DNA of 64,000 nucleotides from Neocallimastix lanati (nom. inval.) (Eukaryota > Neocallimastigomycota > Neocallimastigomycetes > Neocallimastigales > Neocallimastigaceae), in the NCBI GenBank assembly GCA_016946835.1, contig JACVTC010000104.1, positions 227,001-291,000 of the forward strand, read 5' to 3'. The translations under genes and the position numbers were made by a program. Positions 33,221 through 48,451 of this stretch are shown here, piece after piece. The number at the start of each line of letters is the position of its first letter. The stretch's first letter is position 1. The notes beneath the pieces are model-generated. The model made no database searches. It had not been told where the DNA came from and saw only the letters and a program-made list of their open reading frames with translations.

Positions 33221-34716
33221 ATGAAATCAATTAGTATTTTTTCTTTATTTGTTATTTTATTATCATACTTCTCCAGAGCTGAAGTTTTTAAATTTAATGA
33301 TTTAAACTTTGACAAACAAGTAAATTCTATATTATTTTATTCAATATTATTTTTCAAATAAAAATTATTTATAAAATTTTAATTTCAATATTAATAATTT
33401 ATTATTATTATTTTCCTCTTAAAAGGTCGTTGAAGGAGAATGGATGGTTTATTTGTAAAATATTAAATATAGTATAATTTAGTATAATTAAAATTATAAA
33501 AATAACATCTTTAATTTAATTATTAATTGTTATTTTTTTCCCCTCAATAACTGAAATTTAATATATTATAAAACAATTCAATGAAATTATTTAGTTATGC
33601 TGATTGGTGTGGACATTGTAATATGTTTGCTCCAGTATTTGAAGATGTTGAACTTAAAGCTAGAGAAAAGAATTTAAACCTTAATTTTGGAAAAATTAAC
33701 ATTGATGGTATTTTTTTCTCTATAACAACATTTTTAATATTAATATTTTAAATATATATTATTAATAGTAATTTATAAAAATGTTAAACTTTTTTTTAAT
33801 TGTAGAAAATCCACAACTCGCTTCTCGCTTTTACATCACAAGGTATAATATAGATTTATATTTTTAATTAATGTAATAAAATTAAATTAAATATTTATAT
33901 ATATTATTTAATAAAAATAAAAAGCTTACCAACATTATTCTATATTAAAGATAAGCAAGGTAACACATATTAGTACATATTTAATCATAAATATAAATAA
34001 TAATAAAAATTTTAATTTAAAAATAATTTTTTATTCAATATTTTTTTTAATTAAATGATTAAATATATAAATATATAAAGTAAGAAAATTTAATATACCA
34101 AGAACTACAGAAAGAATCATGCAATTTATTGAAGAAAAAGAATGGGAAGGTATTAAACCAAGAGGTTTTATTGCTTCACCATTTTCAGTTGTGTAAGTTT
34201 ATTTTAAATAATGTAATTTAATATTATATAAATATCAAAATAAAATATAATTCATATATAACATAATTTTTATTTAATAGTGGTCGTTGGGTTGGTTATG
34301 CAAGTGTCATCGGCGCTTTCATGACAAGTTTCGGAAAATGGATTCAACAATATGTCAAGTATGTATATATAAAAATATTTGCATATTTAAATTTTTATGA
34401 TATATTATTTATTGTACTATCATTAAATTATAATTATATCTCCGTATTATTATTTTTATTAATTTATAATAAATAAATAAATATTTATTTTATATAAAGT
34501 TTATGGGCATTATTTGGTTTCCTTACCGTTGTTCTCTTTGCTTGTACATATTACTTTATCAAATCAAATATGCCAAGTTCAATGAAAACAGGTTTAAGAA
34601 AATCAAAATCAAAAGCGAAGAAGATTTCAAAAAATAGTGGACTTAAAGTTGATCTTAAGGAGGAAGAAATAAAAGAAGAAAATGAAGATGATAGTAATCA
34701 TACTAAAAAAGAATAA
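33221..34716 (+). CDS. TMX-type transmembrane thioredoxin (ER protein disulfide isomerase family)
   Basis: Eight exons: 33221-33319, 33426-33454, 33595-33707, 33806-33842, 33925-33959, 34081-34192, 34281-34358 and 34500-34716. Frame is continuous throughout, giving 239 residues. A signal peptide occupies residues 1-20. The thioredoxin domain has WMVYFYADWCGHCNMF with a CGHC redox pair as in classic PDIs, and SLPTLFY with the cis-proline. A hydrophobic stretch near VGYASVIGAFM precedes the membrane span LWALFGFLTVVLFACTYYFI. The cytosolic tail is first Lys-rich, then acidic, and ends KKE. This is the layout of TMX1, a type I ER membrane oxidoreductase. Human TMX1 has CPAC rather than CGHC, so the exact paralog is uncertain. 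Confidence 0.9.
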
Positions 34717-35947
34717 ATTATAATGATATAATAATAACTAACTTTTAGATTATGAAAATGAAATAGATTATGAATATAGTGATAAAATAATAATTAAAAT
34801 AATAATATTAAATAAATGGATAAAAAAAAAAAAAAGGAAAGAATATTTGACAATTATTTTAATATTTATTAATAAATAAATAAATAAATAAATATTATAA
34901 AAAAATAAAAAAAAAAAAAAAATAGAAAATAATTTTTTAAAAAGTTATAAGAATAATAGTATTATTTTTTATATAAAAATTTTAATTGGAAATATTTTTT
35001 AACTGAATTAAAAATTTTATAATTTATAATGCATAAAATATTCTTATAATTATTAAATAAAATATATCTAAAAAATAAAATAAAATATTACTTAAAAAGT
35101 GTAAATATAATTCTGAATATTGTTTATTTATTTATTTTTAATCAGCATTTTCTGATTTAAAATATTTATAAATATATTATTAAAAATTAAATTAGACTTT
35201 CTTTTTCTATTATATTTTATTTTTTGTTTATTAATAATATTATTTTTAATTCATTACCATTATTAACTATTTTTACTTTTAAAATAATATTATTATATTA
35301 CTAATAAATAATATAAATATATATAATACTTTTATATATATTTCAGTTAAAATAGAATATATTTAAATACTAACTTAAATTTAAATAAAAATAAATTGTA
35401 TTAAATATGTGAAAGTTTTAGTTTTCCATTATTTATTGCACTATGATAAATAATTTTGTCATTAATATTTATACAGTTAAATATATTGGTGTTATAATTT
35501 TATTATTGATGAAATATGTATTAATTGTTTATTTATTTATGAAGTATATTTTTCTATTCCAGAATTATATATATATATATATATATAAAATTTTATTTTT
35601 TTATTTTATATTATTTTATTTTATATTATATTATTTTATATTCTATAATTCCATTTTGGTTTTATTAATCCAAAAAGATATATCCAATATTAATCAATTA
35701 TAATAATTAAATCCAAAATAATTTCATGTATTTATAATTGTAAAAATTTATAAATAAAATAAATAATATTAATAGTTAAATATAATAACAATAATAAAAA
35801 TAGAACCATAAAGAAACATTAATATATATATATTAAATAAGTATTTGAATTATTTTATAATTTTAAATAAGATTTAAATATTATTATTATTTTTGATTAT
35901 TTTTATTAACAATAATTATAATTATTGTTATAATTTAATGCCATATA

Positions 35948-35984
<37 letters not shown>

Positions 35985-36059
35985 TATTATTTTATTTTAT
36001 TTTATTTTATTTAATTTATTTTATTTTATTATCACTACTATTATTGTTATATTGGATTC
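34717..36059. other. Intergenic between convergent genes
   Basis: Separates the TMX-like gene from the end of ELMO gene 1. Contains (AT)n near 35567 and a T run of about 34 at 35949-35982. No gene is seen. Confidence 0.5.
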
Positions 36060-39000
36060 TTACCCATTCATTGGACCACTATTATTTTTTATTGAATTTG
36101 AATCATTCATTTCTTTCATTTCTTCAGATTGCTCTGAATTTCTAAGTGACGACGAACGATTTAAAAGTGGTGGTGGCATTGGTGGTAATGGTTTATCTAT
36201 AATATCTTGACAATCCAATGGTGGTTGATATCGATTAGAATCAAATACAGATTGGAAAATATTAGCAGTAGTTGTAAGTGGTGTAATATATGAACCCCTT
36301 TGATCATCTTTATCATATATTGAATGCTTAGTATTTACTGTTAAAGGTGAAAATTTATTTCTATTATTCATTGAATTCTTTTCAACATTTAACTCTATTT
36401 CATTTATTTCAGGTTCTACAGTAGCATTAGATAAGTTGAAAAGATTTTCTTGGCTTTGTTCATGATCGCCCAAATTCTTTTCAAAGTCTGATATATCAAT
36501 AGCTTCAAACCAACCTTCTTCATAGAAGAATTGATAATCAGTTGGCAATGATGGTATTTCTGGGGGAATTACGGGTATATCAATACGTTCACTTCCTAAT
36601 TCTAATAGACATAATTTTAAGTTAATATCAGTTAATTGTTGAATATATTTTGCAGTGCTTTTACTTGAAATGTTTTTATCTAAAAACATATTAAAACCAT
36701 CAATCCATTCTGAATATTTCACTACACTATCACAAATAAAGTCAATATGAGATAAATTTTCTGAATCACGGTTTCCAACTAATGAAAAGCATAAATTAGA
36801 ATTAATATTTCTTTTATTGTGTTGAACCATCAATGATGAACCCTCCATTATATCCATGTTAGTACTTAAATCAACTATAATTTATATATAAAAAATATTA
36901 AAAATATACATATATAATTATTATGTGGCTATAAAAATTTGTCATTTATTCATATTTAATTATTTTTTATAAATATATAGTTATAAAAATAATTTAATAA
37001 AAAAATAACTACTTTTTTCAATCAATTCTTCTAATGGTGGTCTGGTATCTTTAATTTTTACATATTCCGCATAATGTAGACATTTTGTATTTGGTGATAA
37101 TCTATAAAATCTAAACATTTCTCTTACTCTTCCTCTATCTTTAATTATTGGGAACCAATCTCCTTGTACTAAACAATTAATTCTTTGTTCTTTAACAAAT
37201 TTATAACAATCTTTATATAATCTTTCTCTTAAATGCCTATTTTGTAAATTATTATAAGGAAAATTAATTATTATTAATCATACCATTTATTATTTATATT
37301 AAAAATTATAGTACTAAATAATAATAATATAATATATACCTAATTGGAACTTTAGACATTAAATCATCTTCTAATTCTAATTCTTTTATATGACGTTCCT
37401 TTATAATTTGATATGGAGTATTTAACATTCCATTTTTGAATTGGTTGAAGGCATCTGCGCCGCTGGATTCAGATTTTGCTATTGAAAATCGAAATTGTGA
37501 TCTGACTAAAAGGGATACACGTAATAAATCTTCAGAATTTTGATTAATCTCACTTTCATGCCATAATTTAATAAAACATTCAAGTGTAATTGCAAAAACT
37601 TTTTCAATTATAAATATGAAAGGTTGGAAAGATGTTGTAGTAGTATCTATTTTTAAAACATTGATAATAATAGTATTATTAATTTATATCATTAATAAAA
37701 TTATATAATATAATTAATTAAATTGAGTATATATATTATTTATTTATCAAAATAAAATAAAATAATAATAATTATAATAATAATAACAATATTATTATTA
37801 TCATTGTTGCTATTTTTATATTATTATTATTATTATTATTAAGTACTATAATATTTTAATATAAACGTATTTTATATTTACATCCTGTGTTAATATCCCA
37901 AAAATCGCATAATAATTCAATTACTTCTGTTGAGGCTCTCATAAATGGACATGATTTACCATCAGCATGTTCTGATTCTTTTTTTAGTATCTATTTGTAA
38001 ATATAATAACATATTTATGATAATTTATTAAACTCGAATTTTCCCCCCTCTTTTTTAAAATAGTCATCTATATCTATATATATATATATATTTTAAAAAC
38101 ATACATTTCTATAGATTTCAGTTTCAGTATTTGCATATTTATTAATAATTTCTAAACCATAAAAACCAATTCTAAAAAGATCACGCTTTGGATTTTCAGT
38201 CTTTATATATATTTTAATAATATATAAAATATTTAACAAAAATTCACATATATAAAATTAAATTAAAAAAAAAACAAAAAACAAAAAACAACAATAACAG
38301 AAAAAAAAAAAAAAAAAAAAAAAAAAAAGAATATATATACATACACTAAATCCAAGTTTTCTCCATTTCATATCACCCTCTTGGGTTAATCCAGATAATA
38401 TCCACAATTCATCAAGCATCCTTTTATGGGTTTCATTTTCAGACGAATATTGGATATTTTTTTTAATGTTGCCTTCTTTAATTGTTAAACGTTGAAATTC
38501 AACAAGTTGTTTTGTTAATTCTTCGGCGGGACTTCCAATCATTAAATTCATTACTGTTTCTTTAATATTTAATGCATTTAACTCATTAACAAAACTTTCA
38601 CGATGCTTATCTGTAACATGACCAAATAATGCATTAATTAAATGAAGAGAATTAAATTGAAGAAGATAATCTGTAGCTGAAAGACGTTGTACTAAAGTTG
38701 GTAAAAAATCTTTTGATGTAACAGCATTGTTAACAACGTCGAATCCGTAACTTTGCACAGCACCCTTCGATGATTTATCAGCACATACTAATTTTACAAT
38801 AATATTTGTTGCAGGCCTACAAATATTAACAAGATTTTGTTGGACAATAATAGAAATAATCTTTTATATTATTTTTATAATAATAATAATAATAATAATA
38901 ATTAATTTTATTTATAGTTAATAAAAAAATGTGGAAATGAATATTTATTCAAATACAATTACTTATAAATATTAATATATATCTATAAATTAAAAATTAA

Positions 39001-40051
39001 TTAAAAAAAAAAAAAAAAAGGCGACAAATAATAAATAATTATAATAAAAATTCAATAAAATGCTGTTTATAATTGTAAGTAAGGATGGATAGGAGGGATA
39101 CTAACTTGACTAACAAAATCTTTAGTAAAATTCTCCCAACCATGGTCATGTTCCATAAGATTTTGTAATGAGTTGAGAGCATAGGCTAATGTATTACCTG
39201 GAATATTTTGACTATTCATAATTGTTCGTTGAAGATATGATAAACCTCCCAATCTAATAAATTCATCAACAAATTCAACTTCCTTAAAGAATTTATTTAT
39301 ATTTGTTTAAAATAATTTAATTATTATATTTTCATTTATATAAATATATAATTTTTTAATAAATTATAAATAATAATATTCAATAAAATTATCTTTATTA
39401 TTAATTTAATTTTTGTAAATAGTTTACTTTTATATATTTTTGAAGCATAAATATAGTTCTTTTTACTGTCACTTCATCAAATGATTTCATATTTCTAACT
39501 GTATCAGCTGCTTCAATTGCCGGAGAAGCAACTAATTTCAAATGGTCTCCTTCTTTAACTTTTCTTCTAAAGTTCTATATATGTTTTATAATATTTTAAT
39601 AAATATTATACATATCTTTTCTTTATAAATAGAAACAATATATTATTAATAATACTTCATCTGTAATTAATTCCTCAGTTTCAAAATTTCTTAAAGATAA
39701 ATCTTGAATTCTTATTTCAGTTTTGTTCAACTCTAAACAAATATTTTTAATAATAGTGTCTATTGATAATGACTGATCAATGACATAGTCAATTTTTTGT
39801 TCCTTAAAAACAACAGTAACTTTATTATTTTAATTAAAAAAAAAAAAAAAAAAAATAGAAATAAATATTATATATATATATATATATAAAGTCAATATAA
39901 ATATTAATACTTGTTATTTTAAATTATTTTAGTAATTAATACTTTATAAATGAATATTATTAAATAAGAGTATAATAAAATAAAACAAAATATAATTAAA
40001 ATTACCATGAAATTTTACTTTTGAATAATTTAAGTGAAGAATATCTGGCAT
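36060..40051 (-). CDS. ELMO protein 1 (ARM-ELMO-PH, DOCK/Rac regulator)
   Basis: Ten exons: 40051-40006, 39819-39656, 39574-39428, 39282-39106, 38860-38345, 38200-38105, 37990-37882, 37646-37340, 37236-37013 and 36874-36060. They give 866 residues with unbroken frame. The N-terminal ubiquitin-like/ARM region has VVFKEQKIDYVID and GDHLKLV, then LGGLSYLQRTI and NTLAYALNSLQNLME. The ELMO domain lies at about residues 350-560 (MLDELWILSGL, KWRKLGFS, FRIGFYGLEIINKY, IEKVFAITLECFIKLWHE). A PH-like domain follows (MFRFYRLSPNTKCLHYAEY, LCFSLVG, YSEWIDGFNMFLD). Proline motifs (IPVIPPEIPSLP, PLPPMPPP) come last. ELMO proteins pair with DOCK GEFs to activate Rac, and the C-terminal prolines fit DOCK SH3 binding. 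Transcription is away from TSC1. Confidence 0.9.
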
Positions 40052-41296
40052 TTTATTTTGAATTTTATAATTTTATATAAATATTAAAATTGTGTTTATT
40101 TTAATCTTTTATTTTCTTGTTATATTAGTTTTTCGTTTGTAAATTCTATTAATAAAAAAAGTCAAATGATAAATATTATATTTCAGATTATTTAAACATT
40201 TGTTTTATTTAAATTGATGAACCTTCAATTAAAAGTATTAATATTTTCTATATTTATTTAATAAATGTTTACAATAAAAATTTTGTTGATTATTTAATTA
40301 AAAATATTGATATATATATATTTAAATGTATTTTTAAAAGGTAAATTAAATATAAACCATATATGACATATTTTAGAGATAAATATATTTATCTGTATTT
40401 TTTTAAAATATAAATAATTATTTTATTTTAATATTTAATTTTATTAATAAAAAAAAGAAAAAAAGAACATATTTAAAATTATAAAAGTATATTAAAATAA
40501 ATAAATAAATAAATAAATAAATAAACAGTTGATTTTAAATATTAAATATTTAATAAATTATAATATATATTAAAATATAATGTAAAAAATTTTAATTAAA
40601 ACATTTTCCTTTTATAGAATTGAAAATAATAATAACACCAATAATTAAGAAACATTAATTAAATAAAAAACAATTATTAAATCATTAAATTATTATTATT
40701 ATTAATAATAATATTATTTTATATTTGTATCAATTTTTTTTTTCAAACATACAATACACCATAATTTTTTTAAAACTGATATGTTATTTTTGGTTATGTT
40801 TCAATTTTTTTCTGTATAAATCTAATATACATGTCTTATTGTAGAAGTTGGAGTTAGATACTAGATGTGCAAATTCACTTGATGTATAATTGTGTCTTTT
40901 TATTATTCAGTATTAAAATTTTATTTTATCTGATGGAATATTTTTCCTTATAAGATACTATATTATACTTGAGTTTAATTCTCGGAAATAGATATTACTT
41001 TTAATTATATTTTTCATATGAACTCCATAATTATGATTAATCATAATGATCTTAATATACTAAAGACCTATAATATAAAAGTTAAAATGTATATTGGGAA
41101 ATAGGATTCAAAATGAAAGATACTTCTTTATTTTATTAATAACAATATAAATAAATATTAAAATTTTTTTTTTGTAAAACACTTTTTTGGAAGAATACAA
41201 AAACAACTAGATAAAAAAATAAAAGAAATTGCTTTTTGAATATTCATAATTATAATTATAGATATAAAGATAGTAATTATATAAGGAATAAACAAG

Positions 41297-41347
<51 letters not shown>

Positions 41348-41944
41348 ATGAATAAATAAATGAATAAATAAATAAATGAATAAACAAATATATAAATAAA
41401 TCATAAATAATTTATAATAATACTAATTAAATTTTACATTAACATTATTGGTTAAAAAATTATAGTATTAATATATTTTTATATCAAGTAATAGTTTTTA
41501 ACAAAAGTTCAAATAATTTAAATTCAATATACGTAAATATATTAATTAATTACAAAAAAGATACTTTGAAAGGTATTATGTAATAATAGTAATTAAAGAA
41601 GATTTGAAATTTTACCATTTTTTAGAAAAGAATTCAAAATCAATTTATGAAATGATTTCAAAATCTATGATAAATGAATGAATCACTAATGCATTTTATT
41701 AATCTTTAAATTCATTATTTTATTAAAGAAAATTAAAATAAAATTAAAAATATAAAATTAAAATATTAATAATAATTAAAGAAAAAGAAAATTAATTTAA
41801 TTGATATACAACATTTTATAAAATTAATATATATATATATGTTAATGAAAAAAGTTAATAATTATATTTAATAATTAAAAAAGGCATTAAAATTTATTTT
41901 TAATTTTTAATTTTTATTTTTTATATTATTTTATTTTACTGTTA

Positions 41945-41980
<36 letters not shown>

Positions 41981-42425
41981 TGTTTCATTTTCACTATCTT
42001 TTTTTTTTTAAAAAAAAAAAAAAGAAAACTTATTCGATAACAACACAATAATAATATATGAAAAACTTATAATAACTAATTATATTTAGTAATTACAAAT
42101 TAAAAAAAAAAAACAAAAAAAAGATAAGTAAACAAACAAATAAATAATTAAATATACAAATAAATATATAATTAAACAGTTAAAAAAAAAAAAATAAAGA
42201 AATCAATACAAGAAATCAAAATATAATATTATATACAAAAAAGAAGAAAAATAAAAATTAAAAAAATATTAAAATTAAGAAATGAAGCAAAAATAAATTT
42301 TCTTCAAAATATTAATGTTAATTTTTATTAATGTATAAATTAGTAACGAAAGATAATATAATTTTTTTTCAAATTACTAAAATATAATTTTAAAATTCTA
42401 AATCTGGATTAATTAAAAATTAAAA
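40052..42425. promoter_or_regulatory. Shared divergent spacer of ELMO 1 and TSC1
   Basis: 2.4 kb between two divergently transcribed genes, so it should hold both promoters. It contains AAAT repeats (40496-40524 and 41298-41400) and an ATT repeat near 41955. A stretch around 40780-41020 is less monotonous but has no readable frame. Confidence 0.4.
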
Positions 42426-43402
42426 ATGGCAAAAGAAGTGTTTAAAATTATATCAAATGATGTTAAATTAAAATCAAATAAAAATAGTCCTTCATCAGAA
42501 AGGATTATAAATACTTTTGTTAATGCACACTTGTATGAAAAAATTGTATATGAAATATTGAATAATCAAAACGAATCAGAGAATCAAAATTTAAACGGTG
42601 ATTTAAAAAGAATTTCTTCAATTGCACATGCATTTCCAACGGTAGAACGTTTACATAATAATTTACTTGAATTATTTAAGAATACATTCAATACAATTGA
42701 AAATCCTAATAAGGAAAGTATTCTTGTAATTAAAAGACTTTCAATGGATCCTAAACTTTTAATTTTTGTTAATTATTTATATCGACTTCAAGATGTTTTT
42801 GAAACAAAAAAATTTATGAGTACATGGTGGACAGCATTATTTAAGCCAATTCTTCTTAATAGTCGTTGGCGTGATTTAATTAAAGTAACCCAAAATATTA
42901 TCATCCATTTTTGTATTGGAAATGAAATTTTTAAAAATACTGATATAGAGGATATAATCAAAGAATTTCAACGTTTAGTTCTGGATACATATATTAACGA
43001 ACAAAAAAGTATCATTGGTCATCAAAACAAATCAAAAAAGGTTGAAAGTAAATTATATGATACAACTTTTTCAGCTAATCTGGAAAATCTAGTAATTCAA
43101 ATTGGAATTTCAAAACCAAAGGTTAAAAGAATTATTTATTTTAATTATCAATATTGTTATAAATATAATATTCATATATATCTTTTTTATTTATTTATTT
43201 ATTTATTTATTTTTCAAAAACAAAAATGAATTAAATATTAAAATATTTGAATTTATTAATAAAAGGATATATTTCAAGATTTAAATGAGCAATTTCTAGC
43301 TGATAATAGACTTGAGGTAGTAAATATTTTAAATAAAATTGCAATTCTTGAAGTAAGTATTTTTTTTTTTTTCCCTAAATATTAATTATATTAATAATAA
43401 TA

Positions 43403-43443
<41 letters not shown>

Positions 43444-43918
43444 AATAAAAATATTAATAAAAAAATATATATAATTTAATACTATTTTATATTATAGAAA
43501 TTCCCAGTACATTTAATTGTTGAAACAGATCTCTTTAATTCAATTCTTTATTCAATAGCTGTAAAATATATTATTATTATTATTATTTTTTTTTTTTTTT
43601 TTTCATTTTTTATTTTTTTGTTAAAATTATAATTATATCTATTAAATATTATATTAATTATATAAATTTAATTATTTTTAAAGGTTGATGAATATGCACC
43701 AATTGTATGTGGATGCTTGACAATTCTTACTATTTTAATTCCAAGAATCTTTAATCATTTACCAAAAATTCTTGATCAATTATTTTCATTATTAATTCGT
43801 TCAATAATATGGGAAAAAAAATATGTTAAAACAATAAAACATTATTTAGAAGAAATCAATTTAGAAAATCAAAACAAAGATTATTCATTGAAAGAAAAGC
43901 ATCAGGATATAACGTGTA

Positions 43919-43949
<31 letters not shown>

Positions 43950-46900
43950 ATTTTTTATTTTATTAGATATTTATATTTATTTATAATTAGTCAATAACAC
44001 TATTATTGTAATTATATTATTAATTAATAAAAATTTATTTAAATTTATTTAAAATAATGTTGAAACCAGTTAATAATTTAATGACCTTATATTCATCTCA
44101 AACATTATGGAATACTGTATTAAAATATTTTACATTTTTATATGGAATGTTTCCCTGTAATCTTCTAGAATTCATGAAAAAATTATTTGAAGACTTAAAA
44201 GATGAATCAGAAAGCAAAGAAGATATTGAGAATAATAATGAAAAGTTAAAGAAATATATATATAAAAACTTACCCTTTTATTCATTGGAAAAGGATGAAA
44301 TTGAAGGATTTAAAATATACAAAGATGTTTTTACAAAAGTTAAATTTATACCAAAAAATCAAACTATTACTAATAATATTCAAGATTTAAAGCAGTCATT
44401 TCATGTAATTAATAAGTTTATTTGGATTTATTAAAATTAATTTAAATAATTATAAAAAATAATCAATAATTTAACTTTATATATTTATATATATATTTTA
44501 ATAAAAAAAAAAAAAAGGTAATATTAGAAAATTTTTTAGTTCATCCTGATTTATTGTTTTCAAATTTAGAAAAAGAAAAAACTGATTTATCAAAATGGAT
44601 TCAAGAGGATTCTTCAGTTATTGCTCTTTATTGTTTGGGGTTATATAGACCTTCAAAATTAGATAAAAAAACTATCACTACTATAGCAAATACTTCATTT
44701 AATAACGAAGATGAAAATATAACAGAAATATCATCAATTAAACATAATAGTTATGATTCAAAAATATTACCAACATGGAATATGACACAATTAAATATAG
44801 CTTTAAACAACGTAACCCCATCTCATTCAAGAGCCTGGGCTCATGAACCAGTGGGACCAAGGTTATCACATGATCATCGGTATTCCTGGAAACCAATAGA
44901 TGATGATTTCAGTGAAAAATTATTAGACTTCAGTCTTGAGGGTAATAATATGTTTGAAATGGATAAAGAAATTAAAAAACAAAATACATTTGATACAAAT
45001 ATATGGGATAAAGTAACAACATCAAATCTTTCACAAAGAAGAAAATTTTACAATAAAACTCAATCACATATCGATCGTCGTAAAATTAATCCAGAAGATG
45101 ATATTAAATATACTGATCATTATATTAAAGTCCATAATTTTGAGAAACAAGCTACATTAGATAACTTTTTAAATAATAATGATAATAGTCAAACCTTTGG
45201 TTCATATAATTCAAAGGATCCTACAGAAATTGAACAAAGATTTATAAGTAATTATTAATATTTATTTATTTGAAAAATAAATATATTCATTATTATTATT
45301 ATATTTAAATTTATAATATAAACAATTTATTTAAAAATTTTTATTAAATTTAATTTTAATATATATATGTATATTTATTACTATATTATATTTTTATATT
45401 TAATATTTAAAGATTCGGATTCAATAGAAAATATTTATTCCAATTCAACTATTGATGAAGGATTTTCTAAACCTATTTTAAATAATAAATCATCATTAAA
45501 TAATATTACAATTGTTTCAGTTACTTCAAATACCGATAAGCAATCCCTTGATGATAGTATAGTTAGCGAAGTAAAAAATGATAAAATAATAAATAAATCT
45601 TTATCAAGTATAGTAACTTCTTTATCTAACGAGACTACTAATGATGATCCTACACAAAATCAAAATCAAAATCAAAATCAACAAAAACCAAAAGTAAACA
45701 ATACAACTGGCAACAAATTTTCAACATCTACTTCTATACAAGGATTAAATACTAGCGGTAATGGTATTACATCACAAGCATTAACTACTGTTATGAGTTC
45801 CAATCTCTCAGCTATTCACCACTATCAATCTCATGGAAATATTCAATCTATTCTACAGCAAAAATCTATTTCGCAAATTATTAATGAAGGAAACAATAAC
45901 AATAACAGCAGTAATAATAATAATAATACTAATGGTAGTATTCCAAATACAAATACAATTTCATTATTCAATAATAATACACTTAATGGAATAGATCCAC
46001 ATGTTAACTCACTAACAAATGATGCTGAACTTATCATTAATATCTTTTCAGAATTAAGAACAAGTTTGTCATCCTATTTCTATTCCTTAAAAATTTTGAA
46101 TGAGTCTATTGACAATGTTAAAAATCCTAAGGATAATAATAAATTAAATAATAATTCTGCATTATCTTCAAATAACTCAATTAATAATGCTTCAATTTTA
46201 AATGATAACATGGAAAGCATTAATTTAGAACTTGATTTCACAAGAATTCATATCTTCCTTTTATTAAATGATTTAAATTATGAAACTTACTTAAGACAAA
46301 GTTATTTATATTGTATTCGTAAATTAAAAAAGGATATTATTGCTATGGAATATAAAAAGAATGAAAATTTGGCATTGGTAATAATAATAATGAATAAGAA
46401 TTATAAATAATAAATAATAATAATAGTAATAACAATAAGTAATAATATTTCATTTAATAGGTTGATAAGTATAGGTATCAAAGTCAAGAAATTTTATATT
46501 TGCAAGAACAATTGGATTGCCAAAGAGTAGAGTTACATGCTATTAAGGATAGATATAATTCATATCAAGAAGGTTTAACTCAACAATTATATAGTTTATC
46601 AAAGAAAAATGCAGAATCTGCAGATAATATTGCTAGATTGAAGGATCATTTATTAGAATGTGAAGTAAATATTTTAATATATATAATATATATTTAAATT
46701 TAAATATAATAATAATTATTATTTTTATTAGTTATATTATATATTATATTAAATTTATTTTAATCAAAATTAAACATAGTTAAATTATTTAATAAATTAT
46801 TTAATTATTATTAATTTTTTTTTCTTTTTTTTTTTTTTTTTTTTTTTTAAAAATATATATATATATATATATTATTTAATTAATTATAGAATATTATAAA

Positions 46901-47353
46901 TAATCAGAAAAAAAGATTGGATCAAGCTAATGAAAAGTAATATTTTCAAAATAATTTTTATTATTATATTGATTTATTAAAAAAATGTTTAATGATCTAA
47001 CTAATAACATATATATATATTTATATTTTACTTAATCATTAATTAAAATAATTGAATAAACTTAGAATCTTTCAATTGGAAAATTGTATTTCTGTTATCA
47101 AACCACAAGTAACAAAGCAAGAAGAAATGGAAAAACAAATTGAACAATTAACTAAACAATTACTATTATGGTAAATACTAATATTAAATATTTACATACA
47201 AATAATCTCAATATATAAAAAATAATAAAGAATATATAAAATATTAAAATAATAATTATAATAATCATAATCATCTTAATCATAATTTGATAATAATTAA
47301 TTAACAACTTTTTATTAATGCTTTATTAAAATTTCATTATTATTATATTATTG

Positions 47354-47410
<57 letters not shown>

Positions 47411-47562
47411 AAATAAATAGGGAAGATGATTCAGAAGCAAATGAAAAAACTTTAAAGCAAATGGAGGAAATGGCTAATCAGTTATGTAGTCAAGAGATGA
47501 TTATTAATACTTATAAGAAAGAATTGAATGATGTTAAATTGGCTTTAACGTAAGTATTTTTC

Positions 47563-47615
<53 letters not shown>

Positions 47616-48451
47616 ATAATTCGTATAATAACAATACAAATAAAATTATTAATACTAATTATACTAATTATACTAATTATATTAATAATAATAAAAATAA
47701 TATTATTATTAAATTAATATTAATTATAATAATTGTAATTTAAAAAAAAAAAAAAAAATTACATATATAAATATTATTATTATTATTAATAATAAAGTGA
47801 AAAGAATAATTTAAATAATACATTGATAACAAAGTTAGCTAATCTGGAAAGATATAATGAAAAGGAAGATAATTCCAAGAATGAATATGTAAATATAATA
47901 TATTTTTTGTGAATAAACTAAGTAAAAATATATTATTAGAATAAAATAAAATAAATAAAAGATCAAATTATATAAAAAATAAAAATAATAGATAATATTA
48001 TAAAAATGAAATTAATAACAACAATTTTTATTTTATTTTATCTATTTTATTTTATCTATTTTATTTTATTTTATCTATTTTATTTTATTTTATTTTATTT
48101 TATTTTTTATTTTTACTCTTTTTTTAAGACTGAAACCATTAATCGTCAAAGATCTTTATTTGATCAACAAGTTCAAATATTGGAAGATAAATACCAAAGT
48201 GTTAAACAAATTAATCTTCAATTAGAAGTGAGTATATATAAATATATTTAATAATAAACGATTTATTATTATTATTATTAATTTTCAATATTCAATCAAT
48301 ATTTAATCAATTAATATAGATGCAGATTATGGATCTTCAATGTGATTTAGAAAAAGCTAATTTAGAAACAATTAAAAATAAACAAATAATAGAAAAAATG
48401 AAAACAAAAGAAGAATCTACTAAAGAAACCCAAAAAGAATCTACGTTATAA
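42426..48451 (+). CDS. TSC1: TSC1 (hamartin) homolog
   Basis: Fourteen exons: 42426-43121, 43266-43352, 43498-43560, 43684-43915, 44070-44404, 44518-45247, 45413-46377, 46461-46664, 46890-46936, 47065-47169, 47421-47549, 47798-47888, 48129-48227 and 48320-48451. All phases match, giving 1304 residues. The helical N-terminal core ends in the hamartin-typical segment YFTFLYGMFPCNLLEFMKK (human TSC1 has a closely similar GMYPCNF block) and then SHSRAWAHEP. The middle is Ser/Asn-rich, with a poly-Asn stretch near residue 690. The C-terminal 300 residues are a coiled coil spread over eight small exons (QEQLDCQRVELHAIKDRY). TSC1 stabilises TSC2, the Rheb GAP that restrains TOR. Human hamartin is 1164 residues with the same order. 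No TSC2 gene is in the window. Confidence 0.85.
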